Assembly (NCBI GenBank): GCA_004296885.1
Contig: SCVN01000019.1
Location: forward strand, 90,085 to 154,084
DNA from: Nitrospirota bacterium
Lineage (GTDB): Bacteria > Nitrospirota > Nitrospiria > Nitrospirales > Nitrospiraceae
Direction: 5' to 3'
DNA length: 64,000 bases
Below the pieces are notes generated by a model. The model did not search any database. It saw only the letters and a program-made list of their open reading frames with translations, and had not been told where the DNA came from. Numbering within the stretch: the first letter of the stretch is position 1; each line of letters opens with the position of its first letter. This document shows positions 61,103 through 64,000 of this stretch, piece after piece. The translations under genes and the position numbers were made by a program.

Positions 61103-62116
61103 TCAAATTTGCTCTACGTCGGCGATGATCGTATGCAGCCCGCTCGCGCCGGCCGGTTGAGGGCGGACGATCTCTTCGATCTGCAACTGGCCCTTGCTGT
61201 CGGTGGCGCGGACGGCCACCTGGAATTTGCCTGCCTTGGGCGGCCGCCAGGCATAGTTCCAGATGACCCAGGAGTAGGGGGACATGGGCTTTTCCAGTTC
61301 GGCGCTATTCCAGGTCTTGCCCGCGTCGAAGCTGATCTCCACCTTGGCGATGCTATTGGGCCCGCCGAAAGCGATGCCGCGGAACTTCTGCTCCGGGCCC
61401 CGCAGCGCCTGGTAGTGGCCGGGGCTGTCCACGCGGGAGAAGATCTTGATCGTGCCGTCGTCCGTCCAGCCCTTTTGCTGCCAGTAGCCCTTGTAGTCGC
61501 CGGGGTAGACCTCGATCTCCGTGATCCACTTCACGTTCTTGATCCCGTAAAGGCCCGGCACGATGAGCCGGAGCGGGAACCCATGGGCCTTGGGGAGTTT
61601 CTCGCCGTTCATGAGATAGGCGAGCATCACGTCGTCCTGCATGGCGCGGGTGAAGGGGATGCTGTCGTGGTACCCGTCGATGGCGCGGAAGACCACGTCG
61701 CGCGCCAGGTCCTCGTCGGCGCCCGCATCCTGCAACAACTTCTTGAGCGAGATGCCGCGCCACTGGGCGTTGCCGAGGCTGTCGCCGCCGGGGAGGGTGT
61801 CGATGCACATGAGCGTGCTGACCTGGTCGAAAGAATCGCGGTTTAGAATGTCGCGCCAGCCCAGCTTCATCGGCTTTTTGACCGAGCCGGTGACGTGCAC
61901 CTGCCACTGCTCGATGTTGACCTCGCGCGAGACGCTGACGGCTGAGTCCGCGTAGTTCACGATGTAGAACTTGTCGTTGGGCGTGAAGTAGAGGGTGTCG
62001 CGCGGCGGCATGGCGAACATGCGTCCGAACATGCTGCCCATGGCATCGCAGCCGGTGAGGCCAGCCAGAGCGCCGAGGCCGGCGGCTTTCAGTATGGTGC
62101 GGCGCGAAAAACTCAT
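61103..62116 (-). CDS. Tat-exported sulfite-oxidase-like molybdoprotein (lipoprotein)
   Basis: 337 residues from ATG 62116. Begins MSFSRRTILKAAGLGALAGLTGC: a twin-arginine SRRTILK motif and a lipobox ending at Cys 23, so it should be folded with cofactor, exported by Tat and perhaps lipid-anchored. The molybdopterin domain has the Mo-ligand Cys 104 in STLMCIDTLPGG and KAHGFPLRLIVPGLYGIKNVKWI; the C-terminal dimerisation domain shows VEISFDAGKTWNSAELE. Matches the sulfite oxidase/SorA-like family. No cytochrome gene is next to it, so its electron acceptor is unknown. A DUF3313 lipoprotein gene lies upstream. Confidence 0.88.
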   Translation of the reverse strand: MSFSRRTILKAAGLGALAGLTGCDAMGSMFGRMFAMPPRDTLYFTPNDKFYIVNYADSAVSVSREVNIEQWQVHVTGSVKKPMKLGWRDILNRDSFDQVSTLMCIDTLPGGDSLGNAQWRGISLKKLLQDAGADEDLARDVVFRAIDGYHDSIPFTRAMQDDVMLAYLMNGEKLPKAHGFPLRLIVPGLYGIKNVKWITEIEVYPGDYKGYWQQKGWTDDGTIKIFSRVDSPGHYQALRGPEQKFRGIAFGGPNSIAKVEISFDAGKTWNSAELEKPMSPYSWVIWNYAWRPPKAGKFQVAVRATDSKGQLQIEEIVRPQPAGASGLHTIIADVEQI

Positions 62117-62169
62117 CGTGCAATCAGCATCCCACAGGCTCCGGCCCTTGTCAAAGCCGGGCCGGAGGG

Positions 62170-62880
62170 TCAGCTCTTCGGCATGACGCAGTTGCCCCCG
62201 CCCCGCTGCTGGCACAGCCGGTACCGTATCTGTTCGGCCCAGAACTCCATGGCTTTGTGCACGTCGTCCCAGGAGTCAAACGAGTCCACATCCAGGCGCT
62301 TGTTGCCGACCCGGCGATCCGCGGACGCGGCCAACACCTCGCCGCTCTGCGCGTCGAGCATTTTGATTTCGGCACTGATCTCGCCCACGAACATCGGCTT
62401 GCCCGTGCCCAGGTTTTTCACCAGGGAACTCAAGGCCAGGACGTTCATCGGCGCGGGTATGGTGGAGGCGGCGCGCAGGACGACGTCGGCCTTGTCCGCT
62501 CTGGTTAGCGCTGCTTGAATACGTAAGGTGTTCGGGCCTGGGCTCGTGACCATTTCATAGTCTTTCTCCAGGCTTCGGTAGACCAGGCTGTGCAGCATCT
62601 CTGCCACCTGCTGCATCTCTTTCTGTTTGGCCGGATCGGCTGAGGCCTCGCCCCAAATTTGGACCGGATCCAGGAGAATCTTTTTGTAGGTGCCGCGCGG
62701 GATCAGGAGGATTTTCGGATTCTTGTAGAGCAACAGCCCTTCGTTGTCCCCGCCCTTGTGCATGCGCGGGTAGATGTCGCCCAGGAAGCCGGAGGTTTCC
62801 ATGGATCGCGCCTGCTTCGTCGGTGAACATCCGACCAGCAGGGCGGCAATAAGGGCAAGAACCGAGATCCAGGCGGTCAT
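62170..62880 (-). CDS. DUF3313-like lipoprotein
   Basis: 236 residues from ATG 62880, 6 bases after AAGGAGG. Signal peptide with lipobox LLVGCSP (Cys 18). The mature protein shows GFLGDIYPRMHKGGDNEGLLLYKNPK, then YKKILLDPVQIWGEA, and a C-terminal AMEFWAEQIRYRLCQQ, the DUF3313 pattern of outer-membrane lipoproteins with unknown role. Located 53 bases upstream of the sulfite-oxidase-like gene and in the same direction, probably cotranscribed. Confidence 0.82.
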   Translation of the reverse strand: MTAWISVLALIAALLVGCSPTKQARSMETSGFLGDIYPRMHKGGDNEGLLLYKNPKILLIPRGTYKKILLDPVQIWGEASADPAKQKEMQQVAEMLHSLVYRSLEKDYEMVTSPGPNTLRIQAALTRADKADVVLRAASTIPAPMNVLALSSLVKNLGTGKPMFVGEISAEIKMLDAQSGEVLAASADRRVGNKRLDVDSFDSWDDVHKAMEFWAEQIRYRLCQQRGGGNCVMPKS

Positions 62881-63190
62881 GGGAGCCTCCTTGTGCAGAT
62901 GGTATGGTCTGACCAGGGTAACGAGGTTGGGCCTCCAATACAAGCTGATTGCTGGACGTTCGGCCCCGCATGCATTCGAACGTCGGCTGGGCAATCACGG
63001 GCCTGTTGTTCAGTGCGCGGCCTTGGGTTGCCAGGTGAAGGTCAACGAGGCCAAGACGCAACAGGCCGCGCTGCAGCAGTATGAGAAGGCCTCATCGTGG
63101 TGTTCTTCTGGGTGTAGGCGAGGGGCAAGGCGTCCTAATTCGACGCGCCGTCCTGGAAACATACGTAGATAAATAATTAAAAAAGGACGC
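62881..63190. other. Intergenic region ahead of the rRNA promoters
   Basis: No credible gene: rightward and leftward frames here run into the rRNA or lack domains. The last part, 63165-63186, is a run of A and T (ATAAATAATTAAAAAAGG) directly upstream of the first rRNA -35 box, as expected for an UP element. It should also contain the leftward promoter of the DUF3313 gene. Confidence 0.5.
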
Positions 63191-63220
63191 TTGACAATAT
63201 TCCGGCTGCGCGTGTATAAC
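63191..63220 (+). promoter_or_regulatory. rRNA promoter P1 with UP element
   Basis: TTGACA (63191-63196), 18 bases, TATAAC (63215-63220), a full -35 and 5/6 -10 match, preceded by the A/T-rich stretch 63165-63186. Typical growth-rate-controlled rrn promoter structure. Confidence 0.7.
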
Positions 63221-63261
63221 GTCATCTGTTCTTCGACAGTCCTGCCGGTTTTATACCCTGC

Positions 63262-63290
63262 TTGACATCGCGAAAGTGATGGAGTAGAGT
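63262..63290 (+). promoter_or_regulatory. rRNA promoter P2
   Basis: TTGACA (63262-63267), 17 bases, TAGAGT (63285-63290). About 70 bases downstream of P1, giving tandem promoters. The leader that follows contains CTTTGACAACTGAATAG (63333 on), a motif common in rRNA leaders. Confidence 0.6.
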
Positions 63291-63404
63291 TAGCGGTCCT
63301 GGCGGACGATTTTTGTTCGCGGGTTTCTTTGTTCTTTGACAACTGAATAGAGCGAATGAGTAAGGTGTATTGAAGTGGTGGCCCTTGGATCCAATTCCAA
63401 AACA

Positions 63405-64000
<596 letters not shown>

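Overview
The window is high-GC bacterial DNA that ends in the 5' third of a 16S rRNA gene. The 16S text, together with gene content (full late cobalamin pathway, Lpt/LpxD outer-membrane genes, many CheW/REC/GGDEF signalling proteins, c-type cytochromes), points to Nitrospira or a close relative in the Nitrospirota. This assignment rests on recognition of the 16S leader and V1-V3 region, not on a database search.

Region 1 (1-8.9 kb) is a cobalamin operon on the + strand: the end of cobO, a small Cys-rich CWC protein, bluB, a PduO-type adenosyltransferase, cobQ, cobU, cobT, cobS, cbiB, cobD and cbiZ. Many genes overlap by 4 bases. It covers lower-ligand synthesis (BluB), amidation, aminopropanol arm synthesis, nucleotide loop assembly and cobamide remodelling (CbiZ). 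A palindromic repeat and short inverted repeats sit between some genes.

Region 2 (9-19.6 kb) holds a secreted heme-binding Tll0287-like protein and then a compact chemosensory operon: CheY-like regulator, CheW, a double-HAMP transducer, a hybrid CheA with two HPt domains and a receiver, two divergent CheW-like proteins, a receiver fused to a long repetitive coiled coil, and a pseudo-HPt protein. The layout resembles Pil-Chp/Pix type systems, without CheR or CheB in view.

Region 3 (19.6-46.7 kb) is mostly housekeeping: an unusual intergenic stretch with DnaA-box-like sites, a membrane protein, the leftward envelope-lipid set lpxD-ACP-fabF-lptG-lptF, a cold-shock protein with a terminator in its leader region, a TPR protein and ExeA-like ATPase pair, a 2-hydroxyacid dehydrogenase, a large double NHL-propeller protein, guaB-guaA-rluB-aspS, a GT2/GT87 glycosyltransferase pair, fabI, a TauE/SafE permease, ttcA, an alpha/beta hydrolase and a periplasmic S1C protease with a small HMA-like partner.

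Region 4 (46.7-59.5 kb) is signalling and accessory: YfiR-like protein, TonB-dependent receptor (with an apparent N-terminal frameshift), CHASE8-type hybrid histidine kinase, a very large GGDEF-ATPase-HEAT fusion, duplicated small lipoproteins flanking a lipoprotein-anchored RidA protein and rluE, then a cytochrome c and a DUF302 protein.

Region 5 (59.5-61 kb) is AT-richer and looks acquired: a strong promoter, a 59-residue Cys-rich protein, a structured RNA/terminator, a small HNH nuclease and a membrane-anchored LRAT-like protein. After it come a Tat-exported sulfite-oxidase-like lipoprotein, a DUF3313 lipoprotein, and the rrn operon with two sigma70 promoters.
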